Counted from the stretch's first letter, positions 25,057-35,272 are shown. The stretch is DNA of 64,000 bases from Leeuwenhoekiella marinoflava DSM 3653 (GCF_900129005.1 NZ_FQUN01000016.1:1-64000); one strand, 5' to 3'. The notes: generated by a model not told the origin, from the sequence alone. Numbers and translations: made by a program.

Positions 25057-28000
25057 ATGAAACGTTTATTAGTGTTTGTTTTTTCTGTTTTAAATATGTT
25101 TGTGCTTGTCGCGCAGCAAAAAAAGTTTGCTGTAAGCTGGAGCGAAAGCGTAAATGTTTCGACTATTAAAAAACCATTACTTGTGCCTGGTTTTAATGAA
25201 GCGAACTTTAGTTTCTCTCCGGTCACAGGTATTAAATATGGAAATAGATTGAAGGTTGATGGAACCGTAGATTTAAACTCTGTTAGGTTGCAAAATGTAG
25301 TTTATGAGAATGTAAATTCTCAAACGCTTTTAAGTTTGAAGCCAGGATTAATACCTGAAGAACACAATTTGACCGCGAGTAATTCAAGTGCTCGGGGAAC
25401 TGATTTTTTTGAATTCAATTTTGCACCAATTATAAGGTCTAATGGTGTTGTAAAGCGTGTTACTTCATTTGCGGTCTCATACAATACTACGCAAGCGCTT
25501 AGATCAAGCCAATCAAAATCTCCTGTTATTACCAACTCTATTTTTGCATCAGGTAAGTATTATAAATTTTATGTTGATACCACTGGGGTCTTTAAGATTG
25601 ATCGTGATTTTTTACGCGATCTTGGCATGGGTGTTAATTCCGTCAACCCGCAGAATTTGAAAATCTACGGTGATGGTGGTGCGATGTTACCTCTATTAAA
25701 TAGGGACAATACCGTTTTTGATCCTCAAGAGAATGCTATTAAGGTAATGGGAGGCGATGACGGTAGTTTTGATACCGGTGATTATATACTTTTTTATGGT
25801 GAAGGTACCCGGAAGTTTAACGCAGAGAGTTTGACACATATTAATGCATACGACGATCGGTCATATTATTTTATCACGGCAGATGGAGGTGCTGGTTTAC
25901 GCGTGCAGTCTATGCAGCAACCTGAAGCTGCCGCATCTCAGATTATCACTACCTATGATGCGTATCAATTTCATGAGCTTGATCAGGAGAATCTACTCAA
26001 TCTTGGGCGACGTTGGTTTGGTGAGCATTTTGATATTGAAAATGAGCAGCAGTTTGTTTTTGATTTTCCCAATCGTATAGCTAGTGATCCTGTTTCATTA
26101 CGCGTTTATGTAGCGGCAATTTCAGAATCGCAAACTTCTTTTTCTGTTGGTTTGAATGGAGCATCTGTAGTAGATCTTAGTATGTTACCTATTAACGAGT
26201 CGATTTTAGCGCAGGATGCTTCTTACGACAGCTTTGATAGAAGTTCGTCAAACACTGCTGTTGCAGTTTCTGGAGATCGACTCACAGTTTCACTCAATTA
26301 TAACAATAATGGGAACCCTTCAAGTGTAGGGTATCTAGATTTTATAGCGCTTGGAGCAAGGTGTAGGCTTTCGGGCTATGGTGCTCAATTTGGTTTTTCT
26401 AATGCTGAAGCAGCAACTGTTTCCGGAGTGGGGTTGTATCAGTTTTCTAATGCTACTGAATTCTCAGAAGTGTGGGATGTCACAAATATAAATGCTGTTA
26501 CTTCAGTAGAGAATGAAAATAGCTCTGCAGATTTTTCATTCAAAGCTCAACTGGGGGCTGAAAGAAAATATGTGGCTATAAATCCTGATGATTTTTATAT
26601 TCCAAAGCGCGAAAATGGAAATGCTTCTGTTGCGAATCAGAATATCAAAGGAAGTGTTTTTCAGCAAAACGGAAGCTTTCAGGATGTAGATTATCTGATT
26701 GTGACTTCAGCAGAATTGCGTGCTCAGGCAGAGAGACTTGCACAGCATAACAGAACCTATCGCGGGCTTCGGGTTCAGGTTTTAACGCTCAATGAGATTT
26801 ATAATGAGTTCAGTTCTGGGAAGCAGGATATAGGTGCGATTCGCAATTTAGTGCGTTATGTTTATGAAAATGCTTCCTCTTCAGAAAATCGTCTGAAATA
26901 TTTGTGCCTCATGGGGGATACTTCTTTTGACTATAAAGATCGTATTGCTGGTAGTAATAATATTGTGCCTACCTTTAATACATATTATAGCTTTTCGCAG
27001 TCTCAATCATATATGAGTGATGACTATTTTGGATCTTTGGATCCGAGAGAAGGAATAATCGAAAATAACAGTCCGGCCGGTAGTGGTGGTTCTGATCGTC
27101 TTGATGTTGCGGTAGGTAGAATTTTAGCAGATACGCCACAGCTTGCTAATGAAGTGATTTCAAAAATCATCAATTATGACAGTCAGGCTTCTTTAGGTCG
27201 TTGGCATAATGACTTTGTTTTGGTTTCTGATGATGTGGATCTTCCTTGGGAGTTTGATGAATTACAATCTACTATTAATGCACTTGGTGATCAAATTCAG
27301 GAAGAAAAGCCATTTATAAATGTGAAGAAAATACACAGTGATAGCTATCAGCAGCAGTCTTCTGCGGGCGGAGATCGTTATCCAGAAGTGAATGAAGCTA
27401 TCATAAATGCGCTTGAAGCAGGTTCTTTGGTTATGACATATCTGGGTCACGGTGGTGAGAACACGTTGGCTTCAGAGTTTATTTTTACAAGAGAAAACGC
27501 CCGAAATCTTAATAATAAAGATAAGTTGCCCGTGATTGTGACGGTTACTTGTGAGTTTACTCGTTTTGATAATCCGAATCGTACTGCTGCTGGAGAAGAA
27601 TTATTTTGGAATGCAAACGGAGGTGCTGTTGGACTTGTTGCGACAACTCGTGAGATTTCAGTGAGGTTGGGAGTGCGTTTTAATAGGCAGCTGGTGTCAA
27701 ATCTTTTTTCTTTTGGAACTAATGAAATTAAAAGTGTTGCTGAAAATCTAAGAGAAACAAAAAATCAAATCAATGATGATAATCGTCGCGTCATCTTTTT
27801 TATCGGAGACCCTGCGATGAAACTGGCATTTGCCGAGCCTGATATTAAATTAACAGCACTTAATGACGTGCCTATTACCCAGAATGTAGATACGTTAAAA
27901 GCTTTAAGTCGAATTAAGATGAGCGGTGAGGTTGTTGATCTTAATGGTCAGCGCATTTCAAATTATAACGGTGAACTTTCCGCGACGGTTTATGATAAAT

Positions 28001-28938
28001 ATATAGAGCGGCAAACACTGGGGAATGACGGCACAACAGATGTTAACGGAAATTTGCTGGTTCTTAATTTTAAGGCACTAGGCGCAATTTTATATCGAGG
28101 GCAGGCAAGTGTTACGAATGGGGTTTTTGATCTTGAATTTGTAGTTCCTAAAGATGCCGCAATTCCGTTGGGGAATGGTAGGGTGAATTTTTACAGTAAG
28201 CGAACAGGTAGTGTAGAAGATCAGGCGGGAGCTAACGAGCAGATTATTGTGGGCGGTTTGAATGAAAATGCGCCTGATGATAACGAAGGCCCACTCATCA
28301 ATTTATATATGAACGATGAGAATTTTGTAAATGGAGGTGTAACCAATACATCACCCACACTTCTCGTGAAGCTCGAAGATGAAAATGGAATTAATACTGC
28401 AGGAGGAATAGGGCACGACTTGATTGCTAGTATTGATGGAGATGAAGAAAACCCAATAATTCTTAATGAATTTTATGAGAGTGATGTAGATAATTTCAAT
28501 CTGGGTAGGGCTTTGCGAACGCTGCGTGACCTGGATCCGGGTTTGCATACAGTGACTGTGATTGCCTGGGATACGTATAACAATTCGTCTACAGCAGATC
28601 TTCAATTTGTGGTTGCAGGAGATGAGGAGCTGCAGCTGGAGCGTGTGCTTAACTATCCTAACCCCTTTGTGAATTATACCGAGTTTTGGTTTAATCACAA
28701 CCGCCCTTACGAGCCGCTAGAAGTGCAGGTTCAGATTTTTACGGTGACGGGTAAAGTGGTTAAAACCATAAATCAGTTGGTGACAACTACCGGTTTTTTA
28801 TCTCGTGAAATCACTTGGAATGGTCTTGATGATTTTGGTCAAAAAATAGGAAAAGGCGTTTATGTGTATAAGATTACCGTGAAATCTACGTTAACGAATA
28901 AGAAAGTTGAAAAGTTTGAGAAATTAGTCATCCTGTAG
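25057..28938 (+). CDS. porU: Type IX secretion system sortase PorU
   Basis: This 1293-residue secreted protein has an N-terminal signal peptide (about 20 residues) and a gingipain-like C25 cysteine-peptidase domain in the middle (about residues 545-930). The catalytic His is in YLGHGGENTLASE and the Cys in VTVTCEFTRFDNP. The C-terminus is a PorU/FlgD-like beta-rich module (ERVLNYPNPFVNYTEFWF, ITWNGLDDFGQKIGKGVYVY). PorU removes the C-terminal signal of type IX cargo and attaches A-LPS or releases the protein at the cell surface. It is followed by porV, its outer-membrane partner. A 213-bp gap to the divergent gldJ should hold both promoters. Confidence 0.95.
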   Translation: MKRLLVFVFSVLNMFVLVAQQKKFAVSWSESVNVSTIKKPLLVPGFNEANFSFSPVTGIKYGNRLKVDGTVDLNSVRLQNVVYENVNSQTLLSLKPGLIPEEHNLTASNSSARGTDFFEFNFAPIIRSNGVVKRVTSFAVSYNTTQALRSSQSKSPVITNSIFASGKYYKFYVDTTGVFKIDRDFLRDLGMGVNSVNPQNLKIYGDGGAMLPLLNRDNTVFDPQENAIKVMGGDDGSFDTGDYILFYGEGTRKFNAESLTHINAYDDRSYYFITADGGAGLRVQSMQQPEAAASQIITTYDAYQFHELDQENLLNLGRRWFGEHFDIENEQQFVFDFPNRIASDPVSLRVYVAAISESQTSFSVGLNGASVVDLSMLPINESILAQDASYDSFDRSSSNTAVAVSGDRLTVSLNYNNNGNPSSVGYLDFIALGARCRLSGYGAQFGFSNAEAATVSGVGLYQFSNATEFSEVWDVTNINAVTSVENENSSADFSFKAQLGAERKYVAINPDDFYIPKRENGNASVANQNIKGSVFQQNGSFQDVDYLIVTSAELRAQAERLAQHNRTYRGLRVQVLTLNEIYNEFSSGKQDIGAIRNLVRYVYENASSSENRLKYLCLMGDTSFDYKDRIAGSNNIVPTFNTYYSFSQSQSYMSDDYFGSLDPREGIIENNSPAGSGGSDRLDVAVGRILADTPQLANEVISKIINYDSQASLGRWHNDFVLVSDDVDLPWEFDELQSTINALGDQIQEEKPFINVKKIHSDSYQQQSSAGGDRYPEVNEAIINALEAGSLVMTYLGHGGENTLASEFIFTRENARNLNNKDKLPVIVTVTCEFTRFDNPNRTAAGEELFWNANGGAVGLVATTREISVRLGVRFNRQLVSNLFSFGTNEIKSVAENLRETKNQINDDNRRVIFFIGDPAMKLAFAEPDIKLTALNDVPITQNVDTLKALSRIKMSGEVVDLNGQRISNYNGELSATVYDKYIERQTLGNDGTTDVNGNLLVLNFKALGAILYRGQASVTNGVFDLEFVVPKDAAIPLGNGRVNFYSKRTGSVEDQAGANEQIIVGGLNENAPDDNEGPLINLYMNDENFVNGGVTNTSPTLLVKLEDENGINTAGGIGHDLIASIDGDEENPIILNEFYESDVDNFNLGRALRTLRDLDPGLHTVTVIAWDTYNNSSTADLQFVVAGDEELQLERVLNYPNPFVNYTEFWFNHNRPYEPLEVQVQIFTVTGKVVKTINQLVTTTGFLSREITWNGLDDFGQKIGKGVYVYKITVKSTLTNKKVEKFEKLVIL

Positions 28939-28974
28939 GCTTTTAATTTATATTTGTCAAAAGACGCTTCTTTA

Positions 28975-30144
28975 ATGAAAAAAACGTTACTTTTTTTAAT
29001 CTGTTGTATTTCCCTTCAGCAATTGCAAGCTCAAGAGGTTGAAGGGCGCCCTATAACTACGGGTGTACCTTTCTTAAGTATTGCGGCAGATGCTCGTGCA
29101 GCTGGTATGGGGGATCAGGGAGTTGCAACAAGTCCTGATGCGTATTCTCAGCAATGGAACCCTGCTAAATATGCGTTTATCGAGCAGCAGCAGGGTGTAG
29201 GTTTTAACTACACTCCGTATTTAAGCCAGATTGTAGACGATATATTTTTAGGGCAGATTACTTATTATAATCGAATTAATGAGCGAAGCGCCTTTGGTGG
29301 AAGTTTGCGTTATTTTAGTCTTGGGGATATCGAGTCTATTCAAAGTAGTAATCCTTCACAAGCAGAATTAGAAAATCCGTTGATTTTAAGTCCGAATGAA
29401 TTCACTCTTGATTTATCATACGCTTTAAAATTGAGTGATCGTTTTTCTATGGCAGTCGCCGGAAGGTATCTGCGTAGTAATTTGAAACTTCAAATAAATG
29501 ATGAAGATGCTACGGCTGCAGGTTCTATAGGTGTTGATATTGCTGGTTATTATCAGTCTGAAGAAATTACATATAATGACTTTAACGGTCGCTGGCGTGG
29601 AGGTTTTAATATTTCTAATATAGGACCGAAAATCAAATATGACGAAGCCGGACAAGAAAACTTCATCCCTACAAATTTGCGATTGGGTGGCGGTTTTGAT
29701 TTTATTTTAGATGCATATAATGTAGTAGCTGTTGGACTTGAGTTCAATAAATTGCTGGTACCATCACCTCAAGATTTTAACGGTGACGGTGTAATTGACG
29801 GTTCTGATAGCGAAGAATATAATAATATTGGTTTCTTTGAGGGCATGTTTCAGTCCTTTGGAGATGCGCCCAACGGTTTTAGTGAAGAGCTTAAAGAGGT
29901 GACTTGGTCTTTAGGTGCAGAATATAAGTATGACGATGTATTTGCTTTTAGAGCAGGCTACTTTAATGAGAGCGATTTGAAGGGAGCTCGTAAGTTTGCG
30001 ACACTCGGTTTAGGTTTTAAATACACCGCTATAGATATTGATGTGTCCTATTTGTTTTCTACAACACAAGTGCGTAATCCTTTAGAAAACACACTCCGTT
30101 TTGGGATTACATTTAGTTTTGGTAATGAGTATACAGAATACTAA
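28975..30144 (+). CDS. porV: Type IX secretion outer-membrane protein PorV
   Basis: The 389-residue outer-membrane protein has a signal peptide (residues 1-19, ending LQAQE) and a FadL-like beta barrel. Typical stretches are GVPFLSIAADARAAGMGDQG, QQWNPAKYAFIEQ and the final FGITFSFGNEY strand. PorV shuttles type IX cargo from the translocon to PorU. I start at the ATG at 28975; a TTG at 28954 would only lengthen the leader. It lies 36 bp after porU, so the two are one transcript. A 12-residue acidic insert (NGDGVIDGSDSEEYN) looks like an EF-hand-type calcium loop on an extracellular or periplasmic turn. Confidence 0.95.
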   Translation: MKKTLLFLICCISLQQLQAQEVEGRPITTGVPFLSIAADARAAGMGDQGVATSPDAYSQQWNPAKYAFIEQQQGVGFNYTPYLSQIVDDIFLGQITYYNRINERSAFGGSLRYFSLGDIESIQSSNPSQAELENPLILSPNEFTLDLSYALKLSDRFSMAVAGRYLRSNLKLQINDEDATAAGSIGVDIAGYYQSEEITYNDFNGRWRGGFNISNIGPKIKYDEAGQENFIPTNLRLGGGFDFILDAYNVVAVGLEFNKLLVPSPQDFNGDGVIDGSDSEEYNNIGFFEGMFQSFGDAPNGFSEELKEVTWSLGAEYKYDDVFAFRAGYFNESDLKGARKFATLGLGFKYTAIDIDVSYLFSTTQVRNPLENTLRFGITFSFGNEYTEY

Positions 30145-30150
30145 TTCTTT

Positions 30151-30633
30151 ATGAAAAAAATAAAAATTGAATCTGAATTTGAGGCTTATGATGATTTAAA
30201 AGATTTGCCTCAAGATATTCAGGATTTGATGCATGCTGCTTTTGAAGCTCGTGACGCTGCTTATGCTCCGTATTCAAAATTTCATGTAGGTGCTGCTATT
30301 CAGCTTGAAAATGGAATTGTTGTGAAAGGTAGTAATCAGGAAAATGCTGCATATCCTTCAGGGCTTTGTGCAGAGCGTACGGCGATTTATTATGCCGGAG
30401 CAAATTATACGGATCAAAAAATAAATGCAATAGCTATTTCGGCTAAAGCTCAAAATAAAGAAACCCTAACTCCTATAGCTCCTTGTGGGGCTTGTAGGCA
30501 AGCTATTGCAGAATATGAAGTCAAGCAAGGGCAATCGATTGCTATTTATTTTATGGGAGAACGCGGATCGGTTTTTAAAAGTGATTCACTCAGCAATTTA
30601 CTTCCCTTTATTTTTACTCAGGAATACCTATAG
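30151..30633 (+). CDS. cdd: Cytidine deaminase
   Basis: The 160-residue enzyme deaminates cytidine and deoxycytidine for pyrimidine salvage. The zinc site is complete: CAERTAIYYAG (Cys, catalytic Glu) and PCGACRQAIAEY (the two Cys). YAPYSKFHVGAAIQLENG and the Asn-Gln-Glu-Asn block (GSNQENAAYPSGLCAE) are also typical. It is a normal-length homotetrameric-type CDA. It follows porV by 6 bp and so is probably co-transcribed with the secretion genes, an arrangement I recall from other Flavobacteriaceae. Confidence 0.95.
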   Translation: MKKIKIESEFEAYDDLKDLPQDIQDLMHAAFEARDAAYAPYSKFHVGAAIQLENGIVVKGSNQENAAYPSGLCAERTAIYYAGANYTDQKINAIAISAKAQNKETLTPIAPCGACRQAIAEYEVKQGQSIAIYFMGERGSVFKSDSLSNLLPFIFTQEYL

Positions 30634-30799
30634 AATAGGTGTTTTTTCAGAATAAAATAGACGTGTATTCTTATTTGGAAAATGCTGTTTTTTACAATTC
30701 AATTTTTTTAGGAAAGACTTTCACGCTTCGTCTTGAATATACTATTTTTGTTGTTCGTCTAAAAAGACGGCTTGGTGTATAGATAAATCTATAATTTAA

Positions 30800-31801
30800 A
30801 TGAAAGAAATCACAAAAGAGGTATACCTGAATTGGTATGAGGAAATGTCCTTCTGGCGCAAGTTTGAAGATAAACTAGCACAGGTTTATATTCAGCAAAA
30901 AGTAAGAGGATTTTTGCATTTGTATAATGGTCAAGAGGCTATTCTTGCAGGAGCCCTTCACGCGATGGATCTTACAAAGGATAAAATGATCACCGCTTAT
31001 CGTAACCACGTACAGCCAATAGGTATGGGAGAGGATCCTAAACGTGTAATGGCAGAACTTTATGGTAAGAAAACCGGTACTTCTATGGGATTGGGTGGTT
31101 CTATGCACATCTTTTCTAAAGAGCACCGTTTTTACGGAGGTCACGGTATTGTAGGAGGTCAGATTCCTCTAGGTGCGGGTTTAGCCTTTGGTGATAAATA
31201 CTTTAAGCGTGAAGCAGTAACCTTAACTTTCTTTGGTGATGGTGCCGCACGTCAAGGGTCTTTACACGAGACGTTTAATATGGCAATGAATTGGAAACTT
31301 CCTGTTGTTTTCTGTGTGGAAAATAATGGATACGCGATGGGGACTTCGGTTAAACGTACAGCAAATCACGAAGATATCTGGAAGCTGGGTTTGGGTTACG
31401 AGATGCCTTGCGGTCCAGTAGATGCGATGAATCCTGTTGCAGTTGCAGAAGCTTTTGATGAAGCTATAGCTCGTGCACGTCGTGGAGATGGTCCTACATT
31501 TTTAGAGTTAAAAACATACCGTTACAGAGGTCACTCAATGAGTGATGCTCAAAAGTACCGTACTAAAGACGAAGTAGCAGAATACCAAAAGATCGACCCG
31601 ATTACTCAGGTTAAAGATATTTTGTTAGAAAAGAAATTTGCTACAGAAGAAGAATTAAAAGAAATAGACAAACGCGTTAAAAAGCGAGTTGCTGAGTGCG
31701 AAAAATTTGCAGATGAGAGTGACTTCCCTGATAAAGAAATTATGTATGACGTAGTTTACGAGCAGGAGGATTATCCATTTTTAGCACATAAACCAGAATA
31801 A
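30800..31801 (+). CDS. pdhA: Pyruvate dehydrogenase E1 alpha subunit
   Basis: This 333-residue subunit has the thiamine-diphosphate motif GDGAARQGSLHETFNMAMNW and the phosphorylation-loop-like YRYRGHSMSDAQKYR. It matches the alpha chain of a heterotetrameric E1 that decarboxylates pyruvate and passes the acetyl group to E2 lipoyl domains. The beta chain is not encoded next to it and is expected elsewhere. It lies 3 bp upstream of the E2 gene. A 166-bp leader separates it from cdd and may contain its promoter. Confidence 0.95.
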   Translation: MKEITKEVYLNWYEEMSFWRKFEDKLAQVYIQQKVRGFLHLYNGQEAILAGALHAMDLTKDKMITAYRNHVQPIGMGEDPKRVMAELYGKKTGTSMGLGGSMHIFSKEHRFYGGHGIVGGQIPLGAGLAFGDKYFKREAVTLTFFGDGAARQGSLHETFNMAMNWKLPVVFCVENNGYAMGTSVKRTANHEDIWKLGLGYEMPCGPVDAMNPVAVAEAFDEAIARARRGDGPTFLELKTYRYRGHSMSDAQKYRTKDEVAEYQKIDPITQVKDILLEKKFATEEELKEIDKRVKKRVAECEKFADESDFPDKEIMYDVVYEQEDYPFLAHKPE

Positions 31802-31804
31802 ATT

Positions 31805-33475
31805 ATGGCAGAAGTAATTAAAATGCCCCGCCTTAGTGATACAATGGAAGAAGGAACCGTTGCATCTTGGCTAAAGAAAGAAGGAGATAAAGTAGAAGAA
31901 GGAGATATCCTTGCAGAGATAGAAACTGACAAAGCTACAATGGAGTTTGAGTCGTTCTACGAAGGTACTCTGCTGCATATAGGAATTCAGGAAGGTGAAA
32001 CTGCTAATGTAGATGCACTTCTTGCAATTATAGGAGAAGAAGGAGAAGATATTTCTGGTTTATTAGACGGAAGTAGTGCTGATTCTGATTCTAAAGAAGC
32101 CGATAGTTCTGAGGAAACTGAAGAGGCTTCTGCTGAAGCTAAGGAGGAAACTTCGGAAGAGGAAACTTCTGATGATGCAAGTAGTTCAGAAATTCCTGAT
32201 GGTGTTGAGGTGGTTACTATGCCCCGTCTTAGCGATACAATGGAAGAAGGAACTGTTGCTTCTTGGTTGAAAAAAGAGGGAGATAAAGTAGAAGAGGGAG
32301 ATATTCTAGCAGAAATAGAAACAGACAAAGCTACAATGGAGTTTGAGTCTTTCTATAATGGTACGCTACTACATATCGGTATTCAAGAAGGAGAAACAGC
32401 AAAAGTTGATTCATTACTTGCGATAATTGGAGAAGAAGGTACAGATGTTTCTGGTGTAATCAGCAGGCTGAAGTCTGGTGGAACAAAAAAAGAGACTCCT
32501 AAAAAGGAAGCTCCGAAAAAAGAGGCTCCTAAAAAGCAAGAAGCTAAAAAGGAAGAGCCTAAAAAAGAAGCTCCTAAAAAAGAAGAAAGCAAGCTTGCTT
32601 CAAAAAACACATCTTCTAGTGATGGTCGTATTTTTGCGTCACCATTGGCTAAAAAATTAGCAGAAGAAAAAGGAATTGATCTAGCAAAAGTTTCTGGAAG
32701 TGGAGAAAACGGTCGTGTGGTTCGCAAAGATATTGAGAACTATACTCCGGGAGCTTCTGGTGCAGGATTTCAGCAATTTGTTGCAACCGGCGAAGAAAGT
32801 TATGAGGATATAAACAATTCTCAAATGCGTAAGGCGATTGCAAAATCATTAGGTAAATCTAAATTTACGGCTCCGCATTACTATTTGAATGTTGAGTTTG
32901 ATATGGAAAACATGATCGCATTCCGCGGTCAGTTTAACCAGTTGCCAGATACTAAGGTTTCTTATAACGATATGATTATAAAAGCGGTTTCTATCGCTTT
33001 AAAACAGCATCCGCAGGTTAATTCGCAGTGGTTTGATGATAAGATGCGTTTAAATAATCATGTGCATATAGGTGTTGCAGTTGCAGTACCAGACGGACTT
33101 GTAGTTCCTGTTGTTGAATTTGCAAACGAGAAATCATTACAGCAAATCAATGCTGAGGTAAAAGAACTTGCAGGTAAAGCACGTAACAAGAAATTGAAGC
33201 CTGAAGAAATGCAAGGAAGTACTTTTACCATTTCAAACTTAGGGATGTTTGGTATCACAAACTTTACTTCAATTATAAATCAACCTAATTCGGCAATCTT
33301 ATCTGTAGGTGCTATAATTGAAAAACCAGTTGTGAAAGACGGTAAAATTGTAGTGGGTAACACGATGACTTTATCTATGGCTTGTGATCACCGGACAATT
33401 GATGGTGCTACAGGAGCTCAATTTTTACAGACATTAAAAACATATATTGAAAATCCTATTTTGATGTTGACTTAA
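31805..33475 (+). CDS. pdhC: Pyruvate dehydrogenase E2 (dihydrolipoyl acetyltransferase)
   Basis: The 556-residue E2 has two lipoyl domains (residues about 1-80 and 136-215), each with the lipoylated Lys in ETDKATMEF. They are nearly identical in sequence, which points to a recent tandem duplication or gene conversion. The linker after the first is Ser/Glu/Asp rich and the one after the second is Lys/Pro/Glu rich. A peripheral-subunit binding domain (FASPLAKKLAEEKGIDLAKV) and a catalytic domain with DHRTIDGATGAQFLQ follow. It transfers the acetyl group to CoA. A terminator hairpin follows at 33502. Confidence 0.95.
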   Translation: MAEVIKMPRLSDTMEEGTVASWLKKEGDKVEEGDILAEIETDKATMEFESFYEGTLLHIGIQEGETANVDALLAIIGEEGEDISGLLDGSSADSDSKEADSSEETEEASAEAKEETSEEETSDDASSSEIPDGVEVVTMPRLSDTMEEGTVASWLKKEGDKVEEGDILAEIETDKATMEFESFYNGTLLHIGIQEGETAKVDSLLAIIGEEGTDVSGVISRLKSGGTKKETPKKEAPKKEAPKKQEAKKEEPKKEAPKKEESKLASKNTSSSDGRIFASPLAKKLAEEKGIDLAKVSGSGENGRVVRKDIENYTPGASGAGFQQFVATGEESYEDINNSQMRKAIAKSLGKSKFTAPHYYLNVEFDMENMIAFRGQFNQLPDTKVSYNDMIIKAVSIALKQHPQVNSQWFDDKMRLNNHVHIGVAVAVPDGLVVPVVEFANEKSLQQINAEVKELAGKARNKKLKPEEMQGSTFTISNLGMFGITNFTSIINQPNSAILSVGAIIEKPVVKDGKIVVGNTMTLSMACDHRTIDGATGAQFLQTLKTYIENPILMLT

Positions 33476-33501
33476 AAATCTATTTATTAAATAGATAATC
33501 T

Positions 33502-33530
33502 AAAAACCCGTCAAATTATGATGGGTTTTT
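33502..33530 (+). terminator. Terminator after pdhC
   Basis: Arms AAAAACCC and GGGTTTTT enclose a 13-base loop and are followed by T residues, 27 bp after the pdhC stop. Confidence 0.75.
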
Positions 33531-33543
33531 TTATATTGAACGT

Positions 33544-34596
33544 ATGAGAACAATAATTTATGGTTTATTGGGTTTTGCAATCGTTGCTTGCGGAACTCAG
33601 GCGGATGTTCGTCAGGTGAATGCTAAATCTGCAGCAGACGCATCGCAGGCTTATGAAGTTTCAAAAAATGCTTCAGAGATAATTAAGACTTCTGTTGCTC
33701 CCAATCCAGCTACGGTTTCTTTTAAAAAGGAAGTGAGTGCTTCGGCTATAAAACAGCATATTGAATTTTTGGCTTCAGATGCTCTAAATGGTAGAAAAAC
33801 AGGAACTGCCGGTATTGACGAAGCAGCAACTTATATTATAAAGCAGTTTCAAGACGCCGGAGTACAATCTTATTTCACTTCTTACAGAGATAAATTCAAT
33901 GCTAAAGGAGTTGATGGTTATAACATTGTAGCGATGCTTCCGGGAACAGATTCTAAATTGAAAAAGGAATTTGTGGTTATTGGTGCGCATTATGACCACA
34001 TAGGAACAGCTGAAGCTGTAAACGGAGATACGATTGCAAATGGAGCAAATGATAATGCATCAGGAACTTCAGCGGTTATTGAGTTGGCTAAATATTTCGC
34101 GAAAGCAAAAACAAATAAGCGTAGTATAATTTTTGCCTTATTTTCTGCTGAAGAATTAGGTTTATTGGGTTCGGGGCATTTAGCTGAAAGATTGAAAACA
34201 ACCGATATCAACCCTTATGTGATGTTTAATATAGAGATGATAGGAGTCCCTATGAATGATAAGGACTACACGGTTTATTTAACCGGTTATGAGAATAGTA
34301 GTATGGCGCAGAAGTTTAATGCTTATGCAGGTGCAAAAGTAATGGGCTTTTTACCTCAGGCAAAACAGTATAGCTTATTTAAGCGAAGCGATAATTATGC
34401 ATTTTATGAGGAATTTAAAATTCCTGCTCAGACCGTTTCTACATTTGATTTTACAAACTTTGATCATTACCATCAGGTAGGAGATGAGGCATCAATAATG
34501 GATTTTGAGCATATTGCAAATGTTGTTAATCAGCTGATACCGGGCGTTGAAGGGATGACAAACAGTAGCGAACACGAAATTATTTGGAATGAGTAA
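33544..34596 (+). CDS. M28-family metallopeptidase lipoprotein
   Basis: This 350-residue protein has a lipoprotein signal (GFAIVACGTQ, Cys about 17), a Ser/Ala linker and an M28 peptidase domain. Zinc and catalytic residues are visible in VIGAHYDHIG (His), ANGANDNASGTSAVIELA (Asp), FSAEELGLLGSGH (Glu) and NFDHYHQVGDEA (His). Such enzymes trim amino acids from peptides at the cell surface or in the periplasm. Its stop overlaps the start of the next gene by 8 bp, so translation of the two is coupled. Confidence 0.9.
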   Translation: MRTIIYGLLGFAIVACGTQADVRQVNAKSAADASQAYEVSKNASEIIKTSVAPNPATVSFKKEVSASAIKQHIEFLASDALNGRKTGTAGIDEAATYIIKQFQDAGVQSYFTSYRDKFNAKGVDGYNIVAMLPGTDSKLKKEFVVIGAHYDHIGTAEAVNGDTIANGANDNASGTSAVIELAKYFAKAKTNKRSIIFALFSAEELGLLGSGHLAERLKTTDINPYVMFNIEMIGVPMNDKDYTVYLTGYENSSMAQKFNAYAGAKVMGFLPQAKQYSLFKRSDNYAFYEEFKIPAQTVSTFDFTNFDHYHQVGDEASIMDFEHIANVVNQLIPGVEGMTNSSEHEIIWNE

Positions 34597-35272
34597 AAAG
34601 ATTATACTAACGGGTACAAGTAGAGGAATTGGTTTGGAGCTTGCGCAACAGCTTGCTCAGCAAGGTCATCAGGTGTTAGCGCTTTCTAGAAAAGACGATT
34701 CTGTAAATGCCTTAAATTTAGATGGAATTTCAAGTTTTTCATTTGATATTACGCAATCAGTAGACCTTCAGAAAGTTGAAGCTTTTGTCGAAGACAATTG
34801 GGGTGAGGTTGATGTTTTGATTCACAACGCTGGAGCATTGGTAAATAAGCCTTTTGCAGATCTTTCCGTTACTGATTTTCAAACGGTTTACGATGTGAAT
34901 GTTTTTGGAGTAGCATCTCTTACCCAAATAATACTGCCGTTTATGAAAGCTGGAGCACACGTTGTTACGGTAAGTAGTATGGGAGGAATTCAAGGGAGTA
35001 TGAAGTTTCCGGGCTTAGCTGCATATAGCTCTAGTAAAGGTGCGGTTATTACTTTGAGCGAATTGCTTGCAGAAGAATATAAAGAGCATCAGATAGCTTT
35101 TAATGTATTAGCCCTTGGAGCTGTGCAAACTGAAATGTTAGAAGAAGCTTTTCCGGGTTACCAAGCGCCGATTTCAGCTGAGGGGATGGCTGCTTATATC
35201 GCTGATTTTGCATTGACGGGAAATAAATTTTACAATGGTAAAGTGTTGCAGGTTTCGGCTTCTACACCCTAA
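34589..35272 (+). CDS. Short-chain dehydrogenase/reductase
   Basis: The 227-residue enzyme has the SDR cofactor motif TGTSRGIGLELAQQLA, the NNAG-equivalent IHNAGALVNKPF and the catalytic Ser (TVSSMGG) and Tyr-x3-Lys (YSSSKGAV). It is a classical SDR of slightly short length, lacking much of the C-terminal substrate loop. The substrate is unknown. It overlaps the M28 peptidase gene and is followed 3 bp later by a SprT-like gene, so these are likely one operon. Loss of part of the C-terminal region may restrict it to small ketones or aldehydes, which is speculative. Confidence 0.9.
   Translation: MSKKIILTGTSRGIGLELAQQLAQQGHQVLALSRKDDSVNALNLDGISSFSFDITQSVDLQKVEAFVEDNWGEVDVLIHNAGALVNKPFADLSVTDFQTVYDVNVFGVASLTQIILPFMKAGAHVVTVSSMGGIQGSMKFPGLAAYSSSKGAVITLSELLAEEYKEHQIAFNVLALGAVQTEMLEEAFPGYQAPISAEGMAAYIADFALTGNKFYNGKVLQVSASTP

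Noticed and set aside
31820-32440. Long direct repeat as a possible mobile repeat or CRISPR-like array
   Set aside because: It is the coding sequence of two lipoyl domains in pdhC.
32076-32660. Lys/Leu-rich open frames inside pdhC
   Set aside because: They are out-of-frame shadows produced by the repetitive linker codons.
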